Below are positions 37,372-49,680 of a DNA stretch of 64,000 bases, piece by piece (position 1 is the first letter of the stretch; each line of letters starts with the position of its first letter). A program made the translations under genes and the position numbers. The notes beneath the pieces were generated by a model. It ran no database searches. It was given only the letters and a program-made list of their open reading frames with translations, and was not told the origin of the DNA. Location: the NCBI GenBank assembly GCA_032716605.1, contig CM064503.1, positions 1,114,400-1,178,399 on the forward strand, read 5' to 3'. The stretch comes from Paralithodes platypus. Lineage: Eukaryota > Arthropoda > Malacostraca > Decapoda > Lithodidae.

Positions 37372-37547
37372 ATTTCGAAGATCAGAGGGCATTATCATGA
37401 CCCTACTTAAGACTCTAACCTTAGTCAGTGAGGGTGTGGGGGCGTAAGTTGGTAAGTGGACACATAAGGTAGGTTAGGTTACATCAAGTTAGGTTATAAA
37501 CACCAAACTTAACCAAGCCTAATTTATTAAGTGGGGCTGCACATCCC

Positions 37548-37668
37548 TGCGGACGAAATATCTCATTTAACCCTGTTTACTACCACAGATCCTTCTAAAA
37601 CTGCACAAAATCCTCTAAATATAACTAGAATAAAGATAACAACACGTCGCTGGTACAGAAAGGGTTAA
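37548..37668. mobile_element. half of a family B MITE
   Basis: TCTCATTTAACCCTGTTTAC through AAATCCTCTAAATATAACTA to CGCTGGTACAGAAAGGGTTAA; left half missing. Confidence 0.8.
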
Positions 37669-37699
37669 GAGGTTGAAACAGTCAGAATTTTAAATAGCC

Positions 37700-38046
37700 T
37701 TAAGGGGGAAGGGGTCGATTATGTTATGTATTTATTTTCAGTTTAGTTTCCTTCCTAGACCTCCATCAAATTTAAAAAAAAAAAAATCCATTAGATCCTC
37801 CTTTTAGATAAATTTGTACATTTTTTGGTAGAAAAATATCTCGGCCGAAGGCCGGTTCTTCCGAAATTACAGGCTCAGTAACGTTCGTCAGGGAAAACAT
37901 CGACACCTACATAGCACGAAAGGCCTTAATATTGACAAAGAAATGGGCCGAAAGGTCTTTAAATCGACAAACTAATGGGGCAAACATCTTAAAATGTGAA
38001 AACTAATGGGGCTAAACATGAGGGAGAAAGGGGGCCTATAATAACG
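37700..38046 (-). mobile_element. MITE family A, copy A5
   Basis: TTAAGGGGGAAGGGGTCGAT at the left, then the reverse-strand core (CGGCCGAAGGCCGG) and GGGGCTAAACATGAGGGAGA; the distal end lacks a clear TTAA. Confidence 0.85.
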
Positions 38047-38221
38047 ATTCCATAGTACGAATACATAATGTTTACTCTCTTCTGGCTAACAATAGGCGGT
38101 TTTATGGGTATTTCTGCAGGAGACTGTCGCCACTCTCAGAGAAAATATCTAAAAGAAAACGGCACATGGTTGTGATCCTTGAATCATGAAGAGTACAAAA
38201 TTACCACAGATTCATATTATC

Positions 38222-38340
38222 ACCAACCTACCAATTAACTTACAAATAAACCTAATTAATGAAATCAATGAAACTTATCAATACATAGATAGTCCACAAA
38301 TCTTAACCATCAACCTTTATAGCTCATGGATGACTAGAGT
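38222..38340 (-). mobile_element. possible degraded SINE-A
   Basis: CACCAACCTACCAATTAACT and CCTAATTAATGAAATCAA resemble the SINE-A tail; the B-box region is decayed. Confidence 0.45.
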
Positions 38341-38365
38341 AATCTAGCAAATATTGTTATCATTA

Positions 38366-38483
38366 TACAAGGGTCAGCCATTGAATAGGTGTGGACATTG
38401 AAAGCCCATTTGTTCTAGCCCTTTTTGAGTGACAGAGGTTAGGGATCACTACTTCTGGCCCACCTATAATGAATGGACTATAG
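38366..38483. mobile_element. family D MITE, right half
   Basis: TTCTAGCCCTTTTTGAGTGA then GAGGTTAGGG and AATGAATGGACTATAG match the right half of 21604-21820. Confidence 0.75.
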
Positions 38484-38767
38484 TAGCTCTCACCCAGTAC
38501 AAACTCATCAATGTTGTTAGATTAGGTTAGAATAAGCTCGGTTTCATTTCATCTGACGGTAAATTGAATCCCTTAGCAGCTAATTTCTCGATATTAATGG
38601 AAAACATATGAAACCACTATGTCTCTGCATCATATAAAGATCACATTTATATAAGTAGAACCATATTTCAGTACAAATCTGCAAAATAGCTGAGAAATAT
38701 TGATGGGAACTTTGCAATTTAACGTCAGATGAAATTAAACCGAGTATAGGTAAGTTTAGGGTAGGAG

Positions 38768-38978
38768 TTAACCCCTTCAGCACCATGACGTAATTAGCAT
38801 CATATGCTGGTTACCACTACACAATTTTAGTTAGCTTATAATCTACCTCTAAGACCCAAAGGGGTAAATGAGCTCAATACACTAGTTGAATAACATAGAT
38901 CCTTCCTAAACTGCATAAAATCGTCTACTTTTAGCCTGAATGAAAAGTACGAAGGCGTCATCGTGCTGAAGGGGTTAA
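38768..38978. mobile_element. palindromic MITE family B
   Basis: TTAACCCCTTCAGCACCATG to CATCGTGCTGAAGGGGTTAA; same subfamily as 8494-8707. Confidence 0.92.
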
Positions 38979-38984
38979 ACTTGG

Positions 38985-39075
38985 CAGCGGTTCAGCTGAC
39001 ATTTGTTGAATTGGCACTGGTTGGGATTTTACTAGGTGAAAATAATGGTCTACTGGTTGAGTTGTCCAGGAACCA
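38985..39075. repeat. family E fragment
   Basis: GAATTGGCACTGGTTGGGAT and AATGGTCTACTGGTTGAGTT match one arm of 23738-23912. Confidence 0.7.
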
Positions 39076-39113
39076 AGTGTAAGCCGCTTATAACGCCATC
39101 TATTGGACTGCAA

Positions 39114-39322
39114 TTAATCCTTTCAAGATCCGAATACGCATTTCTTTTCGATTTTTGGCTATCATTACCTGATGTTATTCAGATTAGGAAAGGTACACGG
39201 AAGTTAAAGGGTTAATATAGTCTTTACCCTTATAATTACCACAGATCCTTCCTAAATTGTACAAAATCGTCTCATGATAGCTAGAATAAACTCAAAATGC
39301 GTCCTATTCCTCAGAGGGTTAA
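39114..39322. mobile_element. palindromic MITE family B
   Basis: TTAATCCTTTCAAGATCCGA to CCTATTCCTCAGAGGGTTAA. Confidence 0.82.
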
Positions 39323-39439
39323 CTAAGAAGCCTCACAAGAGTAACAGGCTACCTAAACCTTTGTCCTGATGTTAAAATTGAATGGAAAATGTGAGAATAC
39401 AATACTATATCTACACAATAGCAGAACTACCCGACTTCC

Positions 39440-41130
39440 AGGCAATCCAGAAAGATAGTTTCATCAAGAGAACCAGAATATCCAACAAGAGACTATCCAG
39501 TAAGAAGTGACTATCAGATTATTCAGTAAGAAATTATCCAGCAATAGACTACCAAACTATCCAGCAATAGACTATCCATCAAGATACTATCCCACAATTA
39601 ACTATCCAACAAACTATCAACAAGATACTATCAATCCAAAGACTATCCAAAGAGTGACTACCCTATAGGAGACAATTCAACAAGAGATTATTCAATAAGA
39701 TACTATCCAATAATAGACTACCCAACAAGAAATTACTAGCCTATTCTGCAAGATCATATTCAACAAGGTACTATCCAGGAAAATACTAACATACTATTCA
39801 GTAAGACTACCAGACAATCCAGTAAGACACTATCTAACAAAAGACTACCAGATATCCAAGAAGAGACTAACGAACAAGAGACTATTCAACAAGAAAATAT
39901 TGGAGTATCAAACAAGAGACTATTCAACAAGAGACTACCGGACTATCCAACAAGATATTATCTAGCAAATTTGTTACCAGACTATCTAACATAAGACTAC
40001 CAGACTATCAAACAAAAGCCTCTCCAGCAAAAAGGTTACCAGACTATCTAACATAAGACTACCAGACCATCAAACAAAAGCCTCTCCAACAAAAAGGTTA
40101 CCAGACTATCTAACATAAGACTACCAGACTATCAAACAAAAGCCTCTCCAACAAAAAGGTTACCAGACTATCTAACATAAGACTACCAGACCATCAAACA
40201 AAAGCCTCTCCAACAAAAAGGTTACCAGACTATCTAACATAAGACTACCAGACTATCAAACAAAAGCCTCTCCAACAAAAAGGTTACCAGACTATCTAAC
40301 ATAAGACTACCAGACCATCAAACAAAAGCCTCTCCAACAAAAAGGTTACCAGACTATCTAACATAAGACTACCAGACTATCAAACAAAAGCCTCTCCAAC
40401 AAAAAGGTTACCAGACTATCTAACATAAGACTACCAGGCTATCAAACAAAAGCCTCTCCAGCAAAAAGGTTACCAGACTACCAAACATGAGACTACCAGA
40501 CTATCAAACAAAAGCCTTTCCAACAAAAAGGTTACCAGACTATCAAACAAGAACCTATCCAGCAAGACATTATCCGACTATCAAACAAGAACCTATCCAG
40601 CAAGACATTATCCGACTATCAAACAAGATCCTATTCAGCAGGAAACTACCAAACTATCTAACAAAAGACTACCAGACTATCAAACCAAACAGTTATCAGC
40701 AAGACAGTACCGAGAGATTATCACAGTCTCTAGCCCACTCATACAAATTCCTGGACTTCACCTATTTCTAGTTATGGAAGTATATCTCTGGAAACGAATT
40801 TATGAGTACAATGTTCTATAAATCAACTACAAAACTATATATACTATTAATTGAAAAGCAAGTTCTATCCAAAAATTAATCCGGATAGATATAATTGTAT
40901 AGAGAAAAACACAGGGGGTCCACAAATTCTCCTGAGTGGGCTAGAAACTATGGTATCTGAGTGTACCAGGGCTTATCCAGCAAGAGATTATCAGACTATC
41001 GAACAATAAGACTATCCAGCACGAAACGTATATACTCTCCATCAAAATACTATCCATCAAGAAGAGACTACCGAACTATCCACTATGACTATCGGACCAT
41101 CCAGGGAAGACAAGCAAGCCAGCATTAGCC
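39440..41130. repeat. degenerate ACTATCCAACAAGA satellite
   Basis: About 1.6 kb of irregular 12-20 bp repeats (GACTATCCAGCAAGAG-like). From 39990 to 40490 it forms regular 62-bp units whose CAGACTATC/CAGACCATC variants alternate strictly over seven units, a 124-bp dimer pattern. A family G element (40728-40965) interrupts the array. Confidence 0.88.
40728..40965. mobile_element. palindromic element family G, copy 2
   Basis: TCTAGCCCACTCATACAAAT at the left and GAGTGGGCTAGAAACTATGG-TAT at the right; nearly the reverse complement of 5048-5292. Left terminus slightly truncated. Confidence 0.85.
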
Positions 41131-41200
41131 AGATGAGCAGCACACAATAAATATTCGGTATAATGATAAAGCTTCTAGATTAGGCTATCAAAGGGGGAGA

Positions 41201-41264
41201 GGGGGGGGGGGGGGTTCCATGCAGCAGCCGCGAGGAGAGTACAAGGGGATAGGAGATGGAAAAA

Positions 41265-41306
<42 letters not shown>
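41201..41306. repeat. poly-G and GA tracts
   Basis: G run at about 41201-41213 and (GA)n at 41267-41306. Confidence 0.92.
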
Positions 41307-41311
<5 letters not shown>

Positions 41312-41589
41312 AAAGGTTGAGCAGAGACAATGCAAAGCGAAAATGGTGATATCAAAAGTAGTAAATAAAAAAACAAAAAGGAGTCAGATAAGACATATAG
41401 CTCACAAACAAACACAACATACGAATCCAATATTATTATAAACAAATGAAAGATGACTATTGGTAAAGTAATACTAATTAACAATAGGCTTGAATATCAT
41501 GCTATACAAGTTATGGATACACACTTGAAAAAGGGCATTGTGGAAGGCAGAAGAGGGAGAGTCGACAGAAAATATAACGGTGTGTGTTT

Positions 41590-41593
<4 letters not shown>

Positions 41594-41668
<75 letters not shown>

Positions 41669-41670
41669 GT
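41594..41670. repeat. GA microsatellite ending in poly-G
   Basis: (GA)n followed by a run of 12 or so G. Confidence 0.95.
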
Positions 41671-41765
41671 AGGCAAGATAGGAAAGGTGGGGGAGGAGAG
41701 GGTAGTCATTCCAATTTTCGTTGACGTGAAAATAAGAGCAGTAATGATCAACATGGGCACTGCCT

Positions 41766-42370
41766 GTGGTGGTGGTGGTGGTGATAGTGTTGGTGGTGGT
41801 GACAGTGGCGGAGGTGGTGATGATAATATTAGTTGTGATGGTGACAGTGGTGGTGGTGGTGGTGATAGTGTTGGTGGTGGTGACAGTGGCGGAGGTGGTG
41901 ATGATAATATTAGTTGTGATGGTGACAGTGGTGGTGGTGGTGGTGGTGGTGATAGTGGTGGTGGTGGTGACAGTGGCGTAGGTGGTGATGATAATATTAG
42001 TTGTGATGGTGACAGTGGTGGTGGTGGTGGTGATAGTGGTGGTGGTGGTGACAGTGGCGTAGGTGGTGATGATAATATTAGTTGTGATGGTGACAGTGGT
42101 GGTGGTGGTGGTGATAGTGGTGGTGGTGGTGACAGTGGCGTAGGTGGTGATGATAATATTAGTTGTGATGGTGACAGTTGTGGTGGTGGTGACAGTGATA
42201 ATGGTGGTGGTAGTGATAGAGTTGGTGGTGGTGATAATGTTGGTGATGGTGACAGTGGCGGAGGTGGTGATGATAATTTTGGTGGTGATGGTGATAGTGG
42301 TAGTAATAATGTTAAAGGAAGTGATGATGATAGAAGTGGTGATAGTGAGGTGGTGATAGTAGTGGTGAGC
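41766..42370. repeat. GGTGGTGAT-rich array with an 81-bp higher-order unit
   Basis: Units beginning GACAGTGGCG at 41801, 41882, 41969, 42050 and 42131 (81 bp, one 87 bp), each containing GATGATAATATTAGTTGTGA. The Gly/Asp/Ser frame (plus) and the Ser/Pro and Thr frames (minus) are all open because of the 3-bp periodicity. Confidence 0.92.
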
Positions 42371-42401
42371 ACAAAATAGTGATGACGATTGTGGAAGTGG
42401 T

Positions 42402-42479
42402 GCTGCGAAAATTATATACAATCGTCTAATAGTATCCAGAATAAAGTAAAACAAATGTCGTCGGTACAGAAGGGGTTAA
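42402..42479. mobile_element. family B right-end fragment
   Basis: ATACAATCGTCTAATAGTAT..ATGTCGTCGGTACAGAAGGGGTTAA. Confidence 0.8.
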
Positions 42480-42601
42480 GAAAAGCGGTATGATATACTG
42501 AAAGGGATAATAATTGACTACAATATTTTCTTTTGAAGATGAACAAATTTATGTGGTCGTAGGGGTGGTTGTAAAGTCGCTCACATGAATTATGTAAGTA
42601 A

Positions 42602-42602
<1 letters not shown>

Positions 42603-42652
<50 letters not shown>
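42603..42652. repeat. TA microsatellite
   Basis: (TA)n. Confidence 0.95.
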
Positions 42653-42656
<4 letters not shown>

Positions 42657-42659
42657 TGT

Positions 42660-43560
42660 TTTTATCACCGTGATGTGTAAGCTGAAATTGCGAGTGTAAA
42701 TTATTAAAAAGTAGTTAATTCAGTAACCAGTAACCCGTTCCATTTCAGATAATACTTGCAAGTCAATCATACCGTTTTTACTGCAATACCTAATTCGCGG
42801 AGAGGTGTTTTTCAGTCAGGTACAGTATACTGTATACGTGCTGTACTTTCGGGCTTGGTATTAGGAACAAAACAAAACTCAATTCGGCTGTCCCATTTTG
42901 CTATTATTAATACATTCCCCGCGGAGGAAGGGGATCAGATGATCTATCTATCTATGATAATTATTTATTATATTTAATATTAATTTGTCCCTAGAGTAGT
43001 ACGGAAACTATAAGTTGAGGAGGGAGGTGGCCAGGGTCTGGTGAATACCTTTTTAATTGCTTATATTACTATATATTTATATATTCAATTATTATATATT
43101 TACAGGTATGTGTGGATACTATGGCTTGAGGAGGGATGTGACGAGGGTTGGGTAAATACCTTTTCAATTAGGTTGTATTAGACTTTGTTTATCTTTTTAA
43201 TTATCTGTATACTTGTGAGAGGAGGGAGGTGACGAAGGTTGGGTAAATAGCTTTTTAATTATTTAGTTTTATTGTAATTTGATTATCTTTTCAATTATCT
43301 ATATATTTGTGAGTGGAGGTAGGTGACGAGGGTTGGCTAAATAGCTTTTTCAATTAGTTTGTAATATACTTTGTTTATCTTTTTATTTATCTATATATTT
43401 GTGAGTGGAAACTATGGATGGATGAGGGAGGTGATGAGGGTTGAGTAAATAGCTTTCCAATTAGTTTTGAATAATACTTTGTTTATGTATTTATTTATGT
43501 ATTTATTTATCTATATATTTGTGAGTGGAAGCTATGGGTCGCGGAGGGAGGTGGTGGGTG
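42660..43560. repeat. diverged 90-120 bp tandem array
   Basis: From about 43010 to 43560, repeats of GGAGGGAGGTGACGAGGGTT..GGGTAAATA.CTTTTTAATTA..TATATATTTGTGAGTGGA occur about six times with heavy divergence. Confidence 0.75.
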
Positions 43561-44203
43561 TCTGGTGGTGGTGGTGGTGGTGGAGGCGGCAGCAAGTCCT
43601 CAGCCGTCCATCATCCCTCTCACAAGCCATTCTTTACCTCAGCTGAGTTATGACCCTCCGTACTAAACTTCCGCGGGTAGTAGTGGTAGTAGTAGGCAGG
43701 CACACCCCCGCCCCCGCACAGGTACGGCACTCACCTCCAATTAGCGAGGAACAGGCCCGGGGAGAATTTTGGGGGTGGGCTGGGGACAGAGGGGTGGAAC
43801 CAAGATATATATACACTTTTTTTTTTGGGTGGAACAAGGAAAGGGATGAATACGGACATATGATATGGATAGATACGATTAGGGATTATGGGTGAGAGAG
43901 GAAAATATAGCAAGGAAGAGCCCCCGAGGAAGAAGAGGTTGGGGTTGGGCCGGAGGTAGAGGGATGGAAAATTACAAATTATTTGTGCATTTTGTAACAG
44001 AAAACCGAAGAAAGTTCTGTTCCCTTTTTGTTTGGTAATCAAAAGCATAAAATAGCTACCATACAAAAGAACTGAGAGACGTTTGGGAAGAACAGAATGG
44101 GTCAGGCAGGCTTTGAGAAATTCAGGAAGATATGTTTTATTAAGGATAGGAAGCAAGTCAGATACTAGGGAGAGGGCCAGGGAAGATACATATTATTATT
44201 ATT
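43561..44203. other. unique sequence
   Basis: GTG and TAG trinucleotide runs near 43568 and 43677; frames here overlap on both strands and show no domain. Confidence 0.45.
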
Positions 44204-44466
44204 TTTTTGTTTCCTATGTGAATGGGGGAAACAAAAGGGAAAACTGCCTGTAACGAGTGCCTCCCCCAGCGCTGAAAGAGTGATAGGGCCAAAATCAAGG
44301 AATGTTTGAGCCAAAATGTCTGGACACACGGAGTTTGAAGCAATTTAAGTCATAGGATGAGGGAAAGATGGATTCAGGGAGAGAGTTCCAGAGTTCAGCT
44401 GTTGAATAGAAGAAAGATTTGGAGTATCGTTTCACTCTTGGGTTGAAGAATTGCACAGAGTAGGGG
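44204..44466 (-). pseudogene. LINE ORF2 C-terminal fragment L4
   Basis: Reverse complement of the 10434-10754 segment: encodes the same LWNSL..SSYDLNCFKLRVS tail. 5'-truncated and without RT motifs. Confidence 0.8.
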
Positions 44467-44707
44467 TGGTTAGGGAAATAGGGACAAACTTAGGATATTT
44501 AGGGAGAGGGGAAACTATAGGATAATGTTAACGAGTAGGTACAGGGTTAGGGACGATACGTATTAGGGTAAGGATAGGGGAAAGTTAGAAAGGCTTGGAA
44601 GATAGCAGCAGACAGCACCAGGTTAGGGGGCAGAGGAGGAATCAGGAAGGGTAGAGAGATTCAAGAGAAGGAAGGATAGGGAAAAGGTCAAGGGTGGTGG
44701 GTGAAGA

Positions 44708-45515
44708 GGGTAGTGCTTGTCTTGGTAGTACTTGTCTTATAGTCTATATTATATTAAGAGGGTAGTGTTTGTCTTATAGTCTATATTATATTAAGAGGGT
44801 AGTGTTTGTCTTATAGTCTATATTATATTAGAGGGTAGTGTTTGTCTTATAGTCTATATATATTAAGAGGGTAGTGTTTGTCTTATAGTCTATATATATT
44901 AAGAGGGTAGTGTTTGTCTTATAGTCTATATATATTAAGAGGGTAGTGTTTGTCTTATAGTCTATATATATTAAGAGGGTAGTGTTTGTCTTATAGTCTA
45001 TATATATTAAGAGGGTAGTGTTTGTCTTATAGTCTATATATATTAAGAGGGTAGTGTTTGTCTTATAGTCTATATATATTAAGAGGGTAGTGCTTGTCTT
45101 ATAGTCTATATATATATTAGAGGGTAGTGCTTGTCTTATAGTCTATATATATTAAGAGGGTAGTGTTTGTCTTATAGTCTATATATATATTAAGAGGGTA
45201 GTGTTTGTCTTATAGTCTATATATATTAAGAGGGTAGTGCTTGTCTTATAGTCTATATATATTAAGAGGGTAGTGCTTGTCTTATAGTCTATATATATTA
45301 AGAGGGTAGTGTTTGTCTTATAGTCTATATATATTAAGAGGGTAGTGCTTGTCTTATAGTCTATATATATTAAGAGGGTAGCGCTTATCTTATAGTCTAT
45401 ATATATTAAGAGGCTAGTGTTTGTCTTATAGTCTATATATATTAAGAGGGTAGTGTTTGTCTTATAGTCTATATATATTAAGAGGGCAGTGCTTGTCTTA
45501 TAGTCTATATATATT
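44708..45515. repeat. 36-bp minisatellite, about 22 copies
   Basis: Unit AGAGGGTAGTGTTTGTCTTA-TAGTCTATATATATTA, with TA-number and GTGTTTG/GTGCTTG variants. Confidence 0.95.
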
Positions 45516-45527
45516 TAGTATATCTGT

Positions 45528-45712
45528 TTTTTAGTTTCCTCGCTAGACCTCCAAGCTTAAATAAATACCCCTTACACCCTCTTTCAAGATAATTTTGTAC
45601 ATTTTTCGGTAGAAAAATTTCCCGGACGAAAGCCGATTAATTAAAAAATCACAGGCTCGCTTTTGCTCGCCAGGAAACAATCGATACCTAAAAGCACGAA
45701 ATAAGGAATTAT
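45528..45712 (-). mobile_element. MITE family A, partial copy A6
   Basis: TTAGTTTCCTCGCTAGACCT, CATTTTTCGGTAGAAAAATT and CGCTTTTGCTCGCCAGGAAA match the reverse-strand family A core; both ends missing. Confidence 0.82.
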
Positions 45713-46292
45713 TTTTGTTGCTGTTTTAGTGTTGACAACCCAGTTTCCTTAATACTTTCTAATTAGCCATGAGAGTAATTTCGCCTTACATAATATTATA
45801 TCTGATGTCATGATGTCAGTATTGTAACATACATAGTGGGTATTAGATACAAAACAAGTAATTACCAGCTAATATAATATGCACAAATATATTAAAGTGA
45901 ATAGGCCTACAAACATGAATTGTACGTGGAAAAAATGAAGAAATATAAAATGAGGATCAATTGAATTCCAGTATTATATAGCCATAATTATTATTGTAAG
46001 GCTAATATACCAAGTAGGCAACATAGGATAAATTAATTATAGCGGGTGAAGCGGTACGGTCGCGCTAATAAGTCATGTCTCAGCTGTCATTACGTTTGAC
46101 TTGCTCTGTGCTGTATTAATGTCTGTCAGATGTTGAATAGGGCGGGTAAGTGTAGGAACATGTATGTATATTTCACTCGTTATGAAGAAATGAAGCTTAG
46201 ATATTGCTGATACCAATTATTGATTAAAACATACTTGGTGCCGAGACATCACTTATTAGCGCGACTGTACAACAACTAAATAAGCTAAGATA
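45713..46292. other. AT-rich unique sequence
   Basis: TAATGTCTGTCAGATGTTGA near 46118 also occurs near 16822, with related GGCGGGTAA after it: an unclassified dispersed repeat. Confidence 0.5.
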
Positions 46293-46500
46293 TTAACCCA
46301 TGTAATACCGGTGAAATCCTTTGCATCATATTCTGGCAAACGATTTTATCCAGCTAAGGAAGGTCGTCTACCAATGAAATGGCTCCAAACTATCCCACTT
46401 AATCCCTTTAGCTACCATATATCCTTCCTAAGCTTCGTAAAATCGTCTATATGTAGCTGAAATCCAATAATAAAGACGTCGCCGGGACAGAAGGGGTTAA
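46293..46500. mobile_element. palindromic MITE family B
   Basis: TTAACCCATGTAATACCGGT to CGCCGGGACAGAAGGGGTTAA. Confidence 0.9.
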
Positions 46501-46867
46501 GAGAGCCGAGAACATCACAACACAAAGATATACAATTCGATGAGTGTAAAATCATCCACTAGCATACTCAGTTAAACCGGTATCACACAAGCACATTTTC
46601 TCTCAACATTAATTTATCCTCAACACTGGTCTGGCAGCTTATGAGGTCAACTTCAAATATAGTTCAGTCACCTAAATTCCTCTATCGTGAGTTTAGTTTC
46701 CGATACCAGGGCAAAATACTCTGGATATGTTGCCAGAATTATTTTGATAAGCGAATGTTGAATATAAAAGCTCTCGTGTGATACCAGCTTAAGATTGCAG
46801 AGTACGTAATTAGGGTGCGTGGTTGATTGTTTCCAAGAACATGCACCGAATATACTAGCAGTTTTCC

Positions 46868-47176
46868 TTAAGGGTGGATAGGTTGTTTTTCTGGTCCCCC
46901 ATGTCCCTCATGTTTAGCCCCATTAGTTTTTAGATTTAATTAGTTTGGTGATTTTAAGACCTTTCGCCCCATTTATTTGTCAAATGTTCAGACTGTTCGT
47001 GTCTTTTAGGTCTCGATTTTTTTCCTGGCGAGCGATAGCGAGCCTGTAATTTAAGAGGAAGCGGCCTTCGGCCGGGACATTTTTCTACCGAAAAATGTAC
47101 ACACTTATCTTGAAGGAGGGTCGGGGGGGGGGGGGGAGAGATGTAAGCTTGATGGAGGTGTAAGGAGGAAACTAAA
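46868..47176 (+). mobile_element. MITE family A, copy A7
   Basis: TTAAGGGTGGATAGGTTGTT start, complete core (CGGCCTTCGGCCG), G run at about 47126-47138, degraded 3' end. Confidence 0.85.
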
Positions 47177-47408
47177 ACAAATGATAACAAATATATATAT
47201 AAATGATCAAATTAATACGTCCATCCCTCCTTAATATAATTATGGGCAGGGTGTTGTCCATCCCTTATCGAATTAGGACATTGGCATAAAGTGGAGGGTG
47301 TTCATATTTTATGAAGTGGAGGGTGTTCATTTATGTGAGAACACCTGAGGACTTCAACCTTTTAAAGCTATCACAATACAAACAATATATTTTCACATAT
47401 TTCGAATA

Positions 47409-47622
47409 TTATCCTCTTCTGTACCGTCTATTTCCTTTTTTCTTTAGTCTACCTGCTACAAACCGATTTTAATTAGTTTAGGAAGGCTCTCTAACAATGA
47501 TATGGCTTCGAACAGTCTCAATCAACCCCTTTAACTACCACAGAATCCTCCTAAGCTGCATAAATTCGCCTAAATATAGCTAGAACGAGACTAAAAAGAC
47601 GTCGCCGGTACAGAAGGGGTTA
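47409..47622. mobile_element. palindromic MITE family B
   Basis: CCTCTTCTGTACCGTC at the left; GACGTCGCCGGTACAGAAGG-GGTTA at the right. Confidence 0.88.
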
Positions 47623-47678
47623 CGGCATACATAATATTCACTGTGGTTACCTATATAAATACGGCTCTATACATTACC

Positions 47679-49422
47679 GTATAATCCGTGTTGTTCATGA
47701 AGGGAGGGCCATTACAGTATAATCCGTGTTGTTCATGAAGGGAGGGCCATTACAGTATAATCCGTGTTGTTCATGAAGGGAGGGTCATTACAGTATAATC
47801 CGTGTTGTTCATGAAGGGAGGGCCATTACAGTATAATCCGTGTTGTTCATGAAGGGAGGGCCATTACCGTATAATCCGTGTTGTTCATGAAGGGAGGGCC
47901 ATTACAGTATAATCCGTGTTGTTCATGAAGGGAGGGTCATTACAGTATAATCCATGTTGTTCATGAAGGGAGGGCCATTACCGTATAATCCGTGTTGTTC
48001 ATGAAGGGAGGGCCATTACCGTATAATCCGTGTTGTTCATGAAGGGAGGGCCATTACCGTATAATCCGTGTTGTTCATGAAGGGAGGGCCATTACCGTAT
48101 AATCCGTGTTGTTCATGAAGGGAGGGCCATTACAGTATAATCCGTGTTGTTCATGAAGGGAGGGTCATTACAGTATAATCCGTGTTGTTCATGAAGGGAG
48201 GGTCATTACAGTATAATCCGTGTTGTTCATGAAGGGAGGGCCATTACCGTATAATCCGTGTTGTTCATGAAGGGAGGGCCATTACAGTATAATCCGTGTT
48301 GTTCATGAAGGGAGGGCCATTACCGTATAATCCGTGTTGTTCATGAAGGGAGGGTCATTACAGTATAATCCGTGTTGTTCATGAAGGGAGGGCCATTACA
48401 GTATAATCCGTGTTGTTCATGAAGGGAGGGCCATTACCGTATAATCCATGTTGTTCATGAAGGGAGGGCCATTACCGTATAATCCGTGTTGTTCATGAAG
48501 GGAGGGCCATTACAGTATAATCCGTGTTGTTCATGAAGGGAGGGCCATTACAGTATAATCCGTGTTGTTCATGAAGGGAGGGCCATTACCGTATAATCAG
48601 TGTTGTTCATGAAGGAGGGTCATTACAGTATAATCAGTGTTGTTCATGAAGGGAGGGTCATTACAGTATAATCAGTGTTGTTCATGAAGGGAGGGTCATT
48701 ACAGTATAATCAGTGTTGTTCATGAAGGGAGGGTCATTACAGTATAATCAGTGTTGTTCATGAAGGGAGGGTCATTACAGTATAATCCGTGTTGTTCATG
48801 AAGGGAGGGTCATTACAGTATAATCCATGTTGTTCATGAAGGGAGGGTCATTACAGTATAATCCGTGTTGTTCATGAAGGGAGGGTCATTACCGTATAAT
48901 CCGTGTTGTTCATGAAGGGAGGGCCATTACCGTATAATCCGTGTTGTTCATGAAGGGAGGGTCATTACCGTATAATCCGTGTTGTTCATGAAGGGAGGGC
49001 CATTACAGTATAATCCGTGTTGTTCATAAAGGGAGGGTCATTACAGTATAATCCATGTTGTTCATGAAGGGAGGGCCATTACAGTATAATCCGTGTTGTT
49101 CATGAAGGGAGGGTCATTACAGTATAATCCATGTTGTTCATGAAGGGAGGGCCATTACAGTATAATCCATGTTGTTCATGAAGGGAGGGCCATTACAGTA
49201 TAATCCGTGTTGTTCATGAAGGGAGGGTCATTACAGTATAATCCATGTTGTTCATGAAGGGAGGGCCATTACAGTATAATCCATGTTGTTCATGAAGGGA
49301 GGGCCATTACAGTATAATCCATGTTGTTCATGAAGGGAGGGCCATTACAGTATAATCCATGTTGTTCATGAAGGGAGGGTCATTACAGTATAATCCGTGT
49401 TGTTCATGAAGGGAGGGCCATT
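47679..49422. repeat. 38-bp minisatellite, about 46 copies
   Basis: Unit GTATAATCCGTGTTGTTCAT-GAAGGGAGGGCCATTACA. Three variable sites (CA/CC before GTATAAT; GCCATT/GTCATT; CCGTG/CCATG/CAGTG) segregate between copies in runs. Confidence 0.98.
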
Positions 49423-49454
49423 CGGTGTATTGTCTTATTTACGCCCCAGACTGT

Positions 49455-49680
49455 TTCAAATTTGTTTTCTATGTGGATGAGGGAGACAAAAGGAAAAACT
49501 GCCTGTAACGAGTGCCTCCCCCAGAGTTGAAAGAGTGACGGGGCCAAAATCAAGGAATGTTCGACCAAAATATCTGGACATACGGAGTTTGAAGCAATTT
49601 AAGTCATAGGATGAGGAAAAGATGGATTCAGGGAGAGAGTTCCAGAACTCAGCTGTTGAATAGAAGAAAGATTGGGAGTA
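49455..49680 (-). pseudogene. LINE ORF2 C-terminal fragment L5
   Basis: Closely matches L4 (CTGCCTGTAACGAGTGCCTC, GAGTTTGAAGCAATTTAAGT). The similarity stops at GGAGTATCG, where a half family C element begins. Confidence 0.8.

Noticed and set aside
36945..37410. 142-codon frames on both strands
   Set aside because: Read-through of the 30-bp x 11 array.
41497..42454. Ser/Pro-, Thr- and Gly/Asp-rich frames on both strands
   Set aside because: Products of a GGTGGTGAT repeat and a GA tract read in every frame; no conserved domain.
47679..49422. CRISPR array
   Set aside because: Units are head-to-tail without spacers, in a eukaryotic context.
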